From: Pseudomonas paraglycinae
Lineage (GTDB): Bacteria; Pseudomonadota; Gammaproteobacteria; Pseudomonadales; Pseudomonadaceae
Length of the DNA: 64,000 bases
Direction: 5' to 3'
Assembly: GCF_021601625.1 (NCBI RefSeq)
Contig: NZ_BQHR01000010.1
Location: forward strand, 1 to 64,000
The notes under the pieces are model-generated. The model saw only the letters and a list, made by a program, of their open reading frames with translations, was not told the origin of the DNA and searched no databases. The translations under genes and the position numbers were made by a program. How positions within the stretch are numbered: position 1 is the stretch's first letter; every line of letters starts with the position of its first letter. Of the stretch, positions 44,035 through 53,403 are shown one piece after another.

Positions 44035-46317
44035 TTAAAGCGACGAGTATTTCTTGCGCAGACGCTGACGAATCAGTTCCGCGAGGGTGTTCATGACGAA
44101 GGTGAACAACAGCAGCACCAGCGCCGAGAGGAACAGCACGCGGTAGTGGCTGCCGCCGACTTCCGACTCCGGCATTTCCACCGCGACGTTGGCGGCCAGG
44201 GTGCGCAGGCCTTCGAACAGATTCATTTCCATGACCGGAGTGTTGCCGGTGGCCATCAGCACGATCATGGTTTCGCCGACCGCACGGCCCATGCCGATCA
44301 TCAGCGCCGAGAAGATGCCCGGGCTGGCGGTCAGGATCACTACACGAGTCATGGTCTGCCACGGCGTGGCACCGAGGGCCAGCGAGCCCAGGGTCAGGCC
44401 GCGCGGCACGCTGAACACGGCGTCTTCGGCGATCGAGTAGATGTTCGGAATCACCGCAAAGCCCATGGCCAGACCGACCACCAGGGCGTTGCGCTGGTCG
44501 TAGGTGATGCCCAGGTCGTGGGAGATCCACATGCGCATGTCACCGCCGAAGAACCAGTTCTCCATGAACGGGCTCATGTACAGCGACAGCCAGCCCACAA
44601 ACAGAATCACCGGGATCAGCAGCGCACTTTCCCAACCGTCCGGGACTTTCAGGCGGATCGACTCAGGCAGGCGGCTGAAGGTGAAACCGGCGATCAGGAT
44701 GCCGATCGGCAGCAGCATCAGCAGGCTGAAGATGCCCGGCAGATGCCCTTCCACATACGGTGCGAGGAACAGGCCGGCGAAGAAGCCGAGGATCACCGTC
44801 GGCATCGCTTCCATCAGCTCGATCACCGGTTTGACCTTGCGGCGCATGCCCGGGGCCATGAAGTACGCGGTGTAGATCGCCGCGGCGACGGCCAGCGGTG
44901 CAGCCAGCAGCATCGCGTAGAACGCGGCTTTCAGGGTGCCGAAGGTCAGTGGCGACAGGCTCAGTTTCGGTTCGAAATCGGTGTTGGCCGCAGTCGATTG
45001 CCAGACGTATTTAGGCTCGTCGTAGTTCTCGTACCAGACCTTGCTCCACAGCGCGCTCCACGAAACTTCCGGGTGCGGGTTGTCGAGCAGCAGCGGTTGC
45101 AGCTTGCCGCCGGCTTCGACGATCACGCGGTTGGCGCGCGGCGACAGGCCGAACAGGCCCTGGCCTTCGACCACTTGATCGACCAGCAAGGTGCGGTGCG
45201 CGGTGCTGTGGAACACGCCGAGCTTGCCGCTGGCATCCAGGGCCAGGAAGCCCTTGCGACGTTCTTCGGCGGAAATTTCAACGATCGGCGTGGTGCCCAT
45301 CTGGAAGGTGCGGATCTGCTTCAGGCGCAGCTCGCCGTCGGTGTCGCGGGCCATGAACCACTGGGCCAGGCCACCCTTGGAGTCACCGACGATCAGCGAG
45401 ATACCACCGACCAGTTGCGTGGTCGCAGTGACTTCAGCGTCAGCGTTTTCCAGCAGTTTGTAGCGACCGTTGAGGCTCTTGTCGCGCAGGCTGAACACGT
45501 CGGCCTGCGCACGCCCGTTGACCACGTACAGCCACTGCTGGCGCGGGTCGACGAAGATGTTTTTCACAGGTTCAGTCATCTGCGGCAGATCGATACGCTT
45601 CTGCTCGTTGGTGACTTCGCCGGTCATCATGTTTTCTTCGCTGGTCAGCGACAGCACATTGAGTTGCGAACCGGTGGAGCCGACCAGCATCAGGGTCGAA
45701 TCGGTGGCATTGAGGCTGACATGCTCCAGCGCACCGCCGCTTTCGTTGAGTGCGATCGGTGTCTCGCCGTACGGGTACTCGATGGCCGGAGTGATGGTCT
45801 TCTTGCCATCCGGGTAGCTGACTTTATAAGTGTGACGGAACACCAGCGCCTGACCGTTGGACAGGCCCACGGCCACCAGCGGATGGCCCGGCTGGTCTTC
45901 GCCGATGGAGGTCACACTGGCGCCTGCCGGCAAGGGCAGATCGACGCGCTTCAATTCAGCGCCACTGTCGATGTCGAAGAACAGCGCCTGGCCCTTGTCG
46001 GAAACGCGCATGGCCACCTGATTTTGCTCTTCGAGCGAAATCATCAGCGGCTTGCCGGCGTCCTGCATCCAGGCCGGGGTGATTGCATCTTTCGCAGTCA
46101 GGTCAGCACCTTTGAACAGCGGCGCGACCACGTAGGCGAGGAAGAAGAAGATCAGGGTGATGGCTGCCAGCACCGCCAGACCGCCGACGAGGACGTACCA
46201 GCGAGTGAAGCGATCCTTGAGCGCGCGAATGCGGCGCTTGCGTTGCAACTCAGGCGTATTGAAGTCAATGCGCTTGGGAGGGTTCGTAGTCATTTTGGAA
46301 TTGGCCAGATCATTCAT
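44035..46317 (-). CDS. pstC: phosphate ABC transporter permease PstC, long form
   Basis: A 760-residue permease. The first helix (WYVLVGGLAVLAAITLIFFFLAY, about 40-62) is followed by a large periplasmic beta-rich domain (about 75-430, VSLNATDSTLMLVGSTGSQL) and a C-terminal permease core with PRGLTLGSLALGAT (EAA loop). Much longer than E. coli PstC (about 320). The ATG at 46317 is used; a GTG at 46323 and an ATG at 46293 (MTTNPPKRIDF) are alternatives. A Pho box lies 23 bases upstream. Confidence 0.94.
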   Translation of the reverse strand: MNDLANSKMTTNPPKRIDFNTPELQRKRRIRALKDRFTRWYVLVGGLAVLAAITLIFFFLAYVVAPLFKGADLTAKDAITPAWMQDAGKPLMISLEEQNQVAMRVSDKGQALFFDIDSGAELKRVDLPLPAGASVTSIGEDQPGHPLVAVGLSNGQALVFRHTYKVSYPDGKKTITPAIEYPYGETPIALNESGGALEHVSLNATDSTLMLVGSTGSQLNVLSLTSEENMMTGEVTNEQKRIDLPQMTEPVKNIFVDPRQQWLYVVNGRAQADVFSLRDKSLNGRYKLLENADAEVTATTQLVGGISLIVGDSKGGLAQWFMARDTDGELRLKQIRTFQMGTTPIVEISAEERRKGFLALDASGKLGVFHSTAHRTLLVDQVVEGQGLFGLSPRANRVIVEAGGKLQPLLLDNPHPEVSWSALWSKVWYENYDEPKYVWQSTAANTDFEPKLSLSPLTFGTLKAAFYAMLLAAPLAVAAAIYTAYFMAPGMRRKVKPVIELMEAMPTVILGFFAGLFLAPYVEGHLPGIFSLLMLLPIGILIAGFTFSRLPESIRLKVPDGWESALLIPVILFVGWLSLYMSPFMENWFFGGDMRMWISHDLGITYDQRNALVVGLAMGFAVIPNIYSIAEDAVFSVPRGLTLGSLALGATPWQTMTRVVILTASPGIFSALMIGMGRAVGETMIVLMATGNTPVMEMNLFEGLRTLAANVAVEMPESEVGGSHYRVLFLSALVLLLFTFVMNTLAELIRQRLRKKYSSL

Positions 46318-46339
46318 GCGCACACCCTAGCGATCCTGT

Positions 46340-46357
46340 ATGACAGAAAGATGACAA
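46340..46357 (-). promoter_or_regulatory. Pho box immediately upstream of pstC
   Basis: On the minus strand it reads TTGTCAT-CTTT-CTGTCAT, 13 of 14 bases matching the tandem CTGTCAT consensus. It ends only 22 bases before the pstC ATG, implying a PhoB-dependent promoter separate from that of pstS. Confidence 0.82.
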
Positions 46358-46420
46358 TGCAGTGACGCACCAAATCCGCCGCCAGCAGGGCACTGGCAGT
46401 GGATAGAAGAATTCGGGGAG

Positions 46421-46486
46421 TGTGGGGGCCGGGCCGCTTGCGGGCCGGGCCCCACACGTGAGTCAGGCGGGGTTCACCCCTGACTC
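46421..46486 (-). other. two tandem hairpins between pstS and pstC
   Basis: Hairpin one (46421-46456) has a 16-base GC-rich stem with two mismatches around CTTG. Hairpin two (46460-46486) pairs GAGTCA with TGACTC and inner GGGG with CCCC. Neither has a T-run on the minus strand. They directly follow the pstS stop and could protect the pstS mRNA 3' end or reduce read-through into pstC. Confidence 0.65.
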
Positions 46487-46492
46487 AGTCTG

Positions 46493-47494
46493 TTACTTTT
46501 TTGCGACTTCAGCGCCGCCTTCCTGCAGACCCAGGTCAGCCAGTGCTTTTGCAGCGACCTTGGCTGGCAGCGGGATGTAGCCGTCTTTCACGACCACTTC
46601 CTGGCCCTGTTTCGACAGAACCAGTTTCACGAACTCGGCTTCCAGCGGGGCCAGAGGCTTGTTCGGGGCTTTGTTGACGTACACGTACAGGAAACGCGAC
46701 AGCGGGTACTTGCCGTTCAGGGCGTTTTCTTCGGTGTCTTCGATGAAGTCAGTGCTGCCCTTCTTCGACAGAGCAACGGTTTTCACGCTGGCGGTCTTGT
46801 AGCCGATGCCCGAGTAACCGATGCCGTTCAGCGAGGAGCTGATCGACTGCACGACCGAAGCCGAGCCTGGTTGTTCGTTGACGTTAGGCTTGTAGTCGCC
46901 TTTGCACAGGGCTTCTTCTTTGAAGTAGCCGTAGGTGCCGGATACCGAGTTGCGACCGAACAGTTGAACCGGCTTGTTGGCCAGGTCGCCGGTCACGCCC
47001 AGGTCACCCCAGGTTTTCACGTCGGTCTTGGCGCCGCACAGACGGGTGGACGAGAAGATCGCGTCAACCTGTTCCATGGTCAGGTGCTGGATCGGGTTGT
47101 CCTTGTGAACGAAAACAGCCAGGGCGTCCACGGCAACCGGGATAGCGGTTGGCTTGTAGCCGTATTTCTGTTCGAAGGCAGCCAGTTCGGTGTCCTTCAT
47201 CTTGCGGCTCATCGGGCCCAGGTTGGAGGTGCCTTCAGTCAGCGCAGGTGGCGCGGTGGCGGAGCCAGCGGCCTGAATCTGGATGTTTACGTTCGGGTAT
47301 TCTTTTTTGTAGTTCTCAGCCCAGAGGGTCATGAGGTTGGCCAGGGTATCGGAACCGACGCTGGACAGGTTGCCCGACACACCAGTGGTCTTGGTGTAGC
47401 TCGGGATAGCAGGGTCAACAGCGGCAACCGCGTTGGCAGTCGCAACGCCAGCAGCGACAAAAGTCATTGCCGCCATCAAACGCTTCAGTTTCAT
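46493..47494 (-). CDS. pstS: periplasmic phosphate-binding protein PstS
   Basis: A 333-residue binding protein with signal peptide ([20 protein letters not shown]). It has phosphate-site segments typical of Pst[31 protein letters not shown] and [14 protein letters not shown]. Delivers phosphate to PstCA. GGAG lies 8-9 bases before the ATG. A strong Pho box lies about 80 bases upstream. Confidence 0.97.
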   Translation of the reverse strand: MKLKRLMAAMTFVAAGVATANAVAAVDPAIPSYTKTTGVSGNLSSVGSDTLANLMTLWAENYKKEYPNVNIQIQAAGSATAPPALTEGTSNLGPMSRKMKDTELAAFEQKYGYKPTAIPVAVDALAVFVHKDNPIQHLTMEQVDAIFSSTRLCGAKTDVKTWGDLGVTGDLANKPVQLFGRNSVSGTYGYFKEEALCKGDYKPNVNEQPGSASVVQSISSSLNGIGYSGIGYKTASVKTVALSKKGSTDFIEDTEENALNGKYPLSRFLYVYVNKAPNKPLAPLEAEFVKLVLSKQGQEVVVKDGYIPLPAKVAAKALADLGLQEGGAEVAKK

Positions 47495-47572
47495 GCCTTA
47501 CTCCTAGCAGATAGGGTGTGTTAAGTCGGGGCCAAGTATCAGCAGGCCGTGTGAACACTCTATGGCTGAAAT

Positions 47573-47590
47573 ATGACAATTGGATGAAAG
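47573..47590 (-). promoter_or_regulatory. Pho box upstream of pstS
   Basis: On the minus strand it reads CTTTCAT-CCAA-TTGTCAT, 12 of 14 bases matching the consensus. It lies about 80 bases before the pstS ATG, leaving room for a -10 element and leader. Confidence 0.8.
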
Positions 47591-47610
47591 GCCAGCATGT
47601 CGTGACAGAT

Positions 47611-47714
47611 CGTTCCCACGCTCTGCGTGGGAACGCCGCCATGGACGCTCCGCGTCCGCTTCAAGACGTGACGCGGAGCGTCACAGGATGCATTCCCACG
47701 CGGGAGCGTGGGAA
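47611..47714. repeat. cluster of three extragenic palindromes upstream of pstS
   Basis: The palindromes are CGTTCCCACGC...GCGTGGGAACG (47611-47635), GACGCTCCGCGTC with its perfect 13-base complement (47644-47682), and TTCCCACGC-GGGA-GCGTGGGAA (47693-47714). These are Pseudomonas REP-type units, placed between pstS and the MFS gene. Confidence 0.85.
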
Positions 47715-47732
47715 CGATCAGTGTGAGGTGGC

Positions 47733-49031
47733 TTAGCGACCTTTGCTCCACAACCACGCGCCGACCAGGATCCCCATCCCGCACAGCACCGCCACATAGT
47801 AGGCAGGCCCCATCGCGCTTTCTTTCAGCAGCAGGCTGACCACCATCGGCGTCAGGCCACCGAAGATCGCGTAAGCGACGTTATAAGAGAAGGACAGACC
47901 GCTGAAGCGCACCACCGGCGGGAACGCTTTCACCATGACATAAGGCACCGCGCCGATGGTGCCGACCAGAAAACCGGTCAGCGCATACAGCGGGAACAGC
48001 CAGTTCGGATGATCGGCGAGGCTGTGATAGAAGGTCCAGGAACTGGCCAGCAAACCCAGGCAACCGAACACGAACACCCGACCGGCACCGAAGCGATCGG
48101 CCAGCGCACCGGAAATGATGCAGCCCAGGCTCAGGAACACGATCGCCAGGCTGTTGGATTGCAGCGCGGTGGTCGGCGAGAAGTGATAGACCGTTTGCAA
48201 CACGGTCGGCGTCATCAGGATCACCACAACGATACCGGCGGACAGCAGCCAGGTCAGCAGCATCGACACCGCGATTGCACCGCGATGGTCACGCAGCACG
48301 GCGCGCAACGGCACCTCTTCGGCCAGCGCCTTGCGCTGTTGCAGTTCGGCGAACACCGGAGTTTCGTGGAGCCAGCGGCGCAGGTAGACCGAGAACAGAC
48401 CGAAAACGCCACCCAGCAGGAACGGGATTCGCCAGGCGTAATCCGAAACTTCCGTTGGCGTATAAATGCTGTTGATCGCGGTGGCGACCAGCGAACCGAG
48501 GAGGATGCCCGCCGTCAGGCCGCTGGTCAGGGTGCCGCAGGCGTAGCCGATGTGCTTGCCGGGTACGTGTTCGGAAACGAAGACCCACGCCCCCGGCACT
48601 TCGCCGCCAATCGCCGCGCCCTGAATGACGCGCATCAACAGCAGCAGAATCGGCGCCCACATGCCGATCTGGGCGTAGGTCGGCAGCAGGCCCATGATCA
48701 GGGTCGGCACGGCCATCATGAAAATGCTCAGGGTGAACATCTTCTTGCGCCCCAGCAGGTCGCCGAAGTGCGCCATCACGATCCCGCCCAGCGGCCGCGC
48801 GAGGTAGCCGGCGGCGAAGATGCCGAAGGTCTGCATCAGGCGCAGCCACTCGGGCATGTCGGCCGGGAAGAACAATTTGCCGACCACGGTGGCGAAGAAC
48901 ACGAAGATGATGAAATCGTAGAACTCCAGCGCGCCCCCCAGGGCCGAAAGCGACAGAGTCTTGTAGTCATTGCGGGTCAACGGTCGTGCGGGTTGGTCGG
49001 GCTGCGCGAGGCTCGAGGGCGCTGTGGTCAT
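47733..49031 (-). CDS. MFS transporter, metabolite:H+ symporter (MHS) type
   Basis: A 432-residue major facilitator with 12 predicted helices. Typical MHS motifs are ALGGALEFYDFIIFVFFA near the start, RPLGGIVMAHFGDLLGRKKM between helices 2 and 3, and GGEVPGAWVFVSEHVP. Likely imports an organic acid or osmolyte with protons; substrate unknown. The ATG at 49031 (MTTAPSSLAQP) with GAGAAG upstream is used; the frame runs to 49127 without family resemblance. An MFS gene follows pstS in P. aeruginosa too (PA5370). Confidence 0.9.
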   Translation of the reverse strand: MTTAPSSLAQPDQPARPLTRNDYKTLSLSALGGALEFYDFIIFVFFATVVGKLFFPADMPEWLRLMQTFGIFAAGYLARPLGGIVMAHFGDLLGRKKMFTLSIFMMAVPTLIMGLLPTYAQIGMWAPILLLLMRVIQGAAIGGEVPGAWVFVSEHVPGKHIGYACGTLTSGLTAGILLGSLVATAINSIYTPTEVSDYAWRIPFLLGGVFGLFSVYLRRWLHETPVFAELQQRKALAEEVPLRAVLRDHRGAIAVSMLLTWLLSAGIVVVILMTPTVLQTVYHFSPTTALQSNSLAIVFLSLGCIISGALADRFGAGRVFVFGCLGLLASSWTFYHSLADHPNWLFPLYALTGFLVGTIGAVPYVMVKAFPPVVRFSGLSFSYNVAYAIFGGLTPMVVSLLLKESAMGPAYYVAVLCGMGILVGAWLWSKGR

Positions 49032-49409
49032 GGCAAGGTCTTCTCTTATAGTCGGATCTGCCGCCACAACAACGCTGGCTGTGGCTCGGGCAGGTTCGGC
49101 ACCATAGCAAATTGTTCGAAAAAGCACATAGAGGCGCGTATTTGCCGGTCGAAATCAGAACCGGACGGTCGTCGCGGAGTCTACCGACCGATATACTCGC
49201 AACCTTGCTCCGGTTTGTAAGGGGTTGCTGTGCGAAAACGTCGTTGGCCCGACCCTTGCTCGGGATTAGCCGGTTTCGCAGAGTTTCTCCTTAGGCGCCT
49301 GATGGAAAACGTGACGAACGTAGTATGTTCGGTGCTGAATCGTTTTTCCCGAAGACGGCTACCACCAGCAATACCCAACGAAGAGTCACGGGTCAGAGGC
49401 ACCCCCGGC
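49032..49409. other. intergenic region, 378 bases, between MFS and thioesterase genes
   Basis: Divergent gap without a supported gene. A TATACT at about 49192 could be a -10 element for the rightward genes, but no good -35 is seen. No repeat or terminator was recognised. The thioesterase frame is open upstream to 49230, with an Arg-rich reading that does not look like the family. Confidence 0.5.
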
Positions 49410-49814
49410 ATGATAGAGCTCGAACAAGAAGATCCGATCCCGCAAGGCGACCTGGCCCTGCAAATCACCGCGCTTCCCCGCGAAACCAACGGCTTCGGCG
49501 ATATTTTCGGCGGCTGGCTGGTGGCGCAGATGGACCTGGCCGGCACTGCCATGGCCAGTCGTGTTGCCGGCGGCCGTGTTGCGACCGTCGCCATCGATCG
49601 CATGGCGTTTCTGGTGCCGGTGGCTGTCGGCGCGCAATTGTCCTTTTATACCCAGACCCTGGAAATCGGCCGCAGCTCGATCCAGATGATGGTCGAGGTG
49701 TGGAGCGACGACCCGCTGTCCAGCGAGTGGCGTAAAGTGACCGAAGCGGTGTTTGTGTTCGTTGCCATCGATGGCAGCGGCCGCACCCGTTCGGTTCCGC
49801 CACGCGCACGTTAA
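49410..49814 (+). CDS. acyl-CoA thioesterase (hot-dog fold, YciA-like)
   Basis: A 134-residue hot-dog-fold thioesterase that hydrolyses acyl-CoA esters in the cytoplasm. Family motifs are ETNGFGDIFGGWLVAQMDLAG and VATVAIDRMAFLVPVAVG. The start MIELEQEDPIPQGDLAL at 49410 matches family length and has AGAGG about 10 bases upstream; a longer form from 49230 is unlikely. The mutarotase gene follows after 57 bases. Confidence 0.92.
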   Translation: MIELEQEDPIPQGDLALQITALPRETNGFGDIFGGWLVAQMDLAGTAMASRVAGGRVATVAIDRMAFLVPVAVGAQLSFYTQTLEIGRSSIQMMVEVWSDDPLSSEWRKVTEAVFVFVAIDGSGRTRSVPPRAR

Positions 49815-49871
49815 ACCTCGCGACCGTTTCACGGTCGATAGTCGTCCAAGTTGCTGATCGAGAGTTGTCCC

Positions 49872-50771
49872 ATGAACACGCCCAACGTTGAAGCCGTGAA
49901 ACTGGATGAACTGAACTGCTGGCGCATCCGCCACGGTCAGGCCGAAGTGCTGGTGGCCCAGCAAGGCGCGCACATCCTCAGTTATCAGGTGGACGGCCAG
50001 CCGCCGATCATCTGGCTGAACGACAAGGCCATGTTCAAGACCGGCCAGAGCATCCGCGCCGGCGTGCCGGTGTGCTGGCCGTGGTTCGGCAAGTTCGAAC
50101 GCAACCCGCAGAGCGTGCAGGTGATGCGTGTCAGCGAAGAACCGGCCGCCGCCCACGGGTTTGTCCGGGCGATGGATTGGGAACTGGGCGGTATCGAAAC
50201 CGAAGGTGAAAGCCTGAAGGTGGAGTTCAAGCTGCCCTACCCCGAAGGCGGTTTTCCGGGCTGGCCGCATCAGGTCGATCTGACCCTGACCCTGCGCCTC
50301 GACGATCAACTGCACATCAGCCTGACCAGCCACAACCGTTGTACAGACAGCGTCAGCATCAGCCAGGCGTTGCACAGCTATTTCGCCGTCAGCGATGTGC
50401 GCAACGTTCGCGTCGAAGGTGTGGATGGCCTCGATTACATCGAGACTCTGGATGACTGGAAAACCCACACCCAACAAGGTGACCTGCGTTTTGCCGGGGA
50501 AACCGACCGTATCTACCTCGACGTTCCGCCGCAACTGAGCATTGTCGATCCGGCCTGGGAACGGCGCATCGTGCTGACCGCTACCGGTTCACGCACGGCG
50601 GTGATCTGGAACCCGTGGATCGACCGCGCCGCCGCGCTCAGCGATATGGATAACGACGGCTGGCAGCGCATGCTGTGCATCGAGACGGCGAACGTGATGA
50701 GTGATGTGATGACTCTGGCGCCGGATGCCGGTCACACAATGGGTGTCAGTATTGGCAGCGAGCCACTCTGA
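49872..50771 (+). CDS. D-hexose-6-phosphate mutarotase (YeaD-like)
   Basis: A 299-residue aldose 1-epimerase-like protein of the glucose-6-phosphate 1-epimerase subfamily. Typical segments are QGAHILSYQVDGQPPIIWL, IRAGVPVCWPWFG and ALHSYFAVSDV, and the conserved ETANV near the C-terminus. Interconverts alpha and beta anomers of hexose 6-phosphates. The ATG at 49872 is chosen (MNTPNVEAV); a TTG at 49851 is possible. A strong terminator follows. Confidence 0.92.
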   Translation: MNTPNVEAVKLDELNCWRIRHGQAEVLVAQQGAHILSYQVDGQPPIIWLNDKAMFKTGQSIRAGVPVCWPWFGKFERNPQSVQVMRVSEEPAAAHGFVRAMDWELGGIETEGESLKVEFKLPYPEGGFPGWPHQVDLTLTLRLDDQLHISLTSHNRCTDSVSISQALHSYFAVSDVRNVRVEGVDGLDYIETLDDWKTHTQQGDLRFAGETDRIYLDVPPQLSIVDPAWERRIVLTATGSRTAVIWNPWIDRAAALSDMDNDGWQRMLCIETANVMSDVMTLAPDAGHTMGVSIGSEPL

Positions 50772-50779
50772 AAACAAAA

Positions 50780-50808
50780 ATCGCAGCCCTGAGGCTGCGA
50801 TTTTTTTT
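50780..50808. terminator. intrinsic terminator after the mutarotase gene
   Basis: ATCGCAGCC-CTGA-GGCTGCGAT followed by T8 on the plus strand, with an A-run before it. It can serve the converging leftward gene at 50820 as well. Confidence 0.92.
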
Positions 50809-50819
50809 GCCGCTCTGAA

Positions 50820-51356
50820 TTACAGATCCGATTCCTGCACCACCCGCACCTTGTCCGCCTCGAGCGCATACGCCGCATCGGCCAGGTCATTGCTGACCTT
50901 CTCGATCTTCAGCGTGCCGGTCACCCACAGCGGCGTATAGATGTCATCCAGCTTCAAGCCTTTTGGATAACGCACCAGCACCAGTTGATTCGGTGGCGGT
51001 GGTGGTACGTGGATGCACGCGCCCGGGTAGGGCACGAGGAAGAACAGCGTGCTGCGGCCCTTGGCGTCGGATTCCAGCGGCACCGGATAACCGCCGATGC
51101 GGATGTGCTTGTCGTTCATCGACGCCACGGTCTTGGTCGAATACATCACCGCCGGCAAACCTCTGGCCTGCTTCATCCCGCCTTTCTGGGTGAAGGTGCC
51201 GGTGGCTTCCGGGGAGTTGTGGTCGATTTCAGGCATGGCCTCGAGGGCTTTCTGGTCCGACTTGGGCATCAGTTCCAGCCAGTCGGTTTCCGGCAGTTCG
51301 CCGGCGTGGGCCAGACCGCTGCCCAGCAAAAGGAGAGTCAACAGAAGACGGCGCAT
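50820..51356 (-). CDS. exported DUF3299-like protein
   Basis: A 178-residue exported protein. After the signal peptide (LLLTLLLLGSGLAHA), the sequence ETDWLELMPKSDQKALEAMP and the later FFLVPYPGACIHVPPPPPNQ are typical of DUF3299, a periplasmic or lipoprotein-associated family without known function. A Cys sits in the GACIHVPPP motif. The gene converges on the mutarotase across the shared terminator. Confidence 0.86.
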   Translation of the reverse strand: MRRLLLTLLLLGSGLAHAGELPETDWLELMPKSDQKALEAMPEIDHNSPEATGTFTQKGGMKQARGLPAVMYSTKTVASMNDKHIRIGGYPVPLESDAKGRSTLFFLVPYPGACIHVPPPPPNQLVLVRYPKGLKLDDIYTPLWVTGTLKIEKVSNDLADAAYALEADKVRVVQESDL

Positions 51357-51459
51357 GAAGGTGCTCGGTAAAGGATGCTCGAAAAGGGAGGGGACGCTGA
51401 ATCGCCGAGCATTTTAGCCCTCCCCGCCGGATTGGCGGAGAGGACTTTGTCGCTTTGAA

Positions 51460-51705
51460 TCAGTTCTTTTTGATCAGGCCGTAGATCACCAGCAGCACGA
51501 TCGCGCCAACCAGCGCGCCGATGAAGCCGGCGCCCTGACCCGCCTGATAGATGCCCAGGGCCTGGCCGCCGTAAGTGGCTGCCAGCGAACCGCCGATACC
51601 GAGCAGGATGGTCATGATCCAGCCCATGCTGTCATCGCCCGGTTTCAGAAACCGCGCCAGCAGGCCGACGATGAGGCCGATAAAGATGGTTCCGATAATT
51701 CCCAT
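51460..51705 (-). CDS. GlsB/YeaQ/YmgE-family small membrane protein
   Basis: An 81-residue protein with three hydrophobic segments and the family motifs GLIVGLLARFLKPGDDSMGW and ILLGIGGSLAATYGGQ. Related genes are stress-induced (transglycosylase-associated protein family), but the molecular role is unclear. It stands alone between purK and the DUF3299 gene. Confidence 0.93.
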   Translation of the reverse strand: MGIIGTIFIGLIVGLLARFLKPGDDSMGWIMTILLGIGGSLAATYGGQALGIYQAGQGAGFIGALVGAIVLLVIYGLIKKN

Positions 51706-51818
51706 GGCATTTCCCTCTGAATGGTAGATATGCGATGAAGCCTAGCCAGACTTTCGCATCCTGCCATCAGAGAACGGCGGCCCCGCAATGGTTCCGCCGC
51801 TGCCGGATGAAACTGTCG

Positions 51819-52901
51819 TTACTCGGCGATCAGCGCTTCGACCTTGAGGATCTGCTGCTCGAGGGTCGCCTTGTCCTTGCAGCGCAGGTTGGCGTGACCG
51901 ACCTTGCGCCCGGCCTTGAAGGCCTTGCCGTAGTGATGCAGGTGGCAATCGTCGATGGCGATGACCTTCTCGACCGGCGGAACAACGCCGATGAAGTTGA
52001 GCATCGCGCTCTCGCCGACCTTGGCGGTCGAACCCAGCGGCAGACCGGCAACGGCCCGCAGGTGGTTTTCGAACTGGCTGCACTCGGCGCCTTCGGTGGT
52101 CCAGTGCCCGGAGTTGTGCACGCGCGGGGCAATTTCGTTGGCCTTGAGGCCACCGTCGACTTCAAAGAACTCGAACGCCATCACGCCGACGTAGTTCAAC
52201 TGCTTGAGGACGCGGCTGGAGTAGTCTTCAGCCAGGGCCTGCAGCGGGTGATCGGAACTGGCAACCGACAGCTTGAGAATGCCGCTGTCATGGGTGTTGT
52301 GCACCAGTGGATAGAACTTCGTCTCGCCATCGCGGGCGCGCACGGCGATCAGCGACACTTCGCCGGTGAATGGCACGAAGCCTTCCAGCAGGCAAGGCAC
52401 GCTGCCCAGCTCGGCGAACGTACCGACCACGTCTTCCGGCTTGCGCAGGACTTTCTGACCCTTGCCGTCGTAACCCAGGGTGCGGGTTTTCAGCACAGCA
52501 GGCAGGCCGATCGAAGCGACGGCGGCGTCCAGGTCGGCTTGCGACTGGATGTCGGCGAACGCCGGGGTCGGAATCCCCAGGTCCTTGAACATGCTCTTTT
52601 CGAACCAGCGGTCGCGAGCGATGCGCAGGGCTTCGGCACTCGGGTAGACCGGCACGAATTGCGAAAGGAACGCCACGGTTTCCGCCGGGACGCTTTCGAA
52701 CTCGAAGGTCACCAGATCGACTTCATCGGCCAACTGGCGCAGGTGATCCTGATCGCCGTAATCGGCCCGCAGGTGTTCGCCCAACGCGGCGGCGCAAGCG
52801 TCCGGCGCAGGGTCGAGGAAAGCGAAGTTCATGCCCAGCGGGGTGCCCGCCAGGGCCAACATGCGACCCAACTGGCCGCCACCGATTACACCGATCTTCA
52901 T
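51819..52901 (-). CDS. purK: N5-carboxyaminoimidazole ribonucleotide synthase PurK
   Basis: A 360-residue ATP-grasp enzyme that converts AIR, bicarbonate and ATP to N5-CAIR in purine synthesis. The start MKIGVIGGGQLGRMLALAG is diagnostic. The central KTRTLGYDGKGQ and C-terminal NEIAPRVHNSGHWT motifs belong to the ATP-grasp fold. The start at 52901 fits the family; the frame stays open to 52964 but would overlap purE. It follows purE by 10 bases. Confidence 0.97.
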   Translation of the reverse strand: MKIGVIGGGQLGRMLALAGTPLGMNFAFLDPAPDACAAALGEHLRADYGDQDHLRQLADEVDLVTFEFESVPAETVAFLSQFVPVYPSAEALRIARDRWFEKSMFKDLGIPTPAFADIQSQADLDAAVASIGLPAVLKTRTLGYDGKGQKVLRKPEDVVGTFAELGSVPCLLEGFVPFTGEVSLIAVRARDGETKFYPLVHNTHDSGILKLSVASSDHPLQALAEDYSSRVLKQLNYVGVMAFEFFEVDGGLKANEIAPRVHNSGHWTTEGAECSQFENHLRAVAGLPLGSTAKVGESAMLNFIGVVPPVEKVIAIDDCHLHHYGKAFKAGRKVGHANLRCKDKATLEQQILKVEALIAE

Positions 52902-52911
52902 CTCAACAACC

Positions 52912-53403
52912 TCAGGCAATACGTGGGTCTGGATTGTCCAGGACGCTGTCTGTCTGCTCGGCACGGAAGGTTTTCAGTACCGCGTGGAATTGTGGATGCT
53001 TGGCGCCCAGGATGCTCGCCGACAGCAGGGCTGCGTTGATCGCACCGGCCTTGCCGATGGCCAGGGTGGCAACCGGAATACCGGCCGGCATCTGCACGAT
53101 CGACAGCAGCGAGTCGACGCCCGAGAGCATCGCCGACTGGACCGGAACGCCCAGCACCGGCAGGTGGGTCTTGGCCGCACACATGCCTGGCAGGTGGGCT
53201 GCGCCACCGGCACCGGCGATGATCACCTCGATGCCGCGGCCTTCAGCCTCTTCGGCGTACTGGAACAGCAGATCCGGGGTGCGGTGGGCGGAAACCACCT
53301 TGACCTCGTAAGGGATGCCGAGCTTTTCCAGCATATCGGCGGTGTGGCTAAGGGTGGACCAATCGGACTTGGAGCCCATGATCACGCCAACCAGTGCACT
53401 CAT
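52912..53403 (-). CDS. purE: N5-carboxyaminoimidazole ribonucleotide mutase PurE
   Basis: A 163-residue Pur[14 protein letters not shown] near the start and [20 protein letters not shown] and GVPVQS form the active site. It converts N5-CAIR from PurK to CAIR. It is the first gene of purEK. A leader with tandem hairpins precedes it. Confidence 0.97.
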   Translation of the reverse strand: MSALVGVIMGSKSDWSTLSHTADMLEKLGIPYEVKVVSAHRTPDLLFQYAEEAEGRGIEVIIAGAGGAAHLPGMCAAKTHLPVLGVPVQSAMLSGVDSLLSIVQMPAGIPVATLAIGKAGAINAALLSASILGAKHPQFHAVLKTFRAEQTDSVLDNPDPRIA

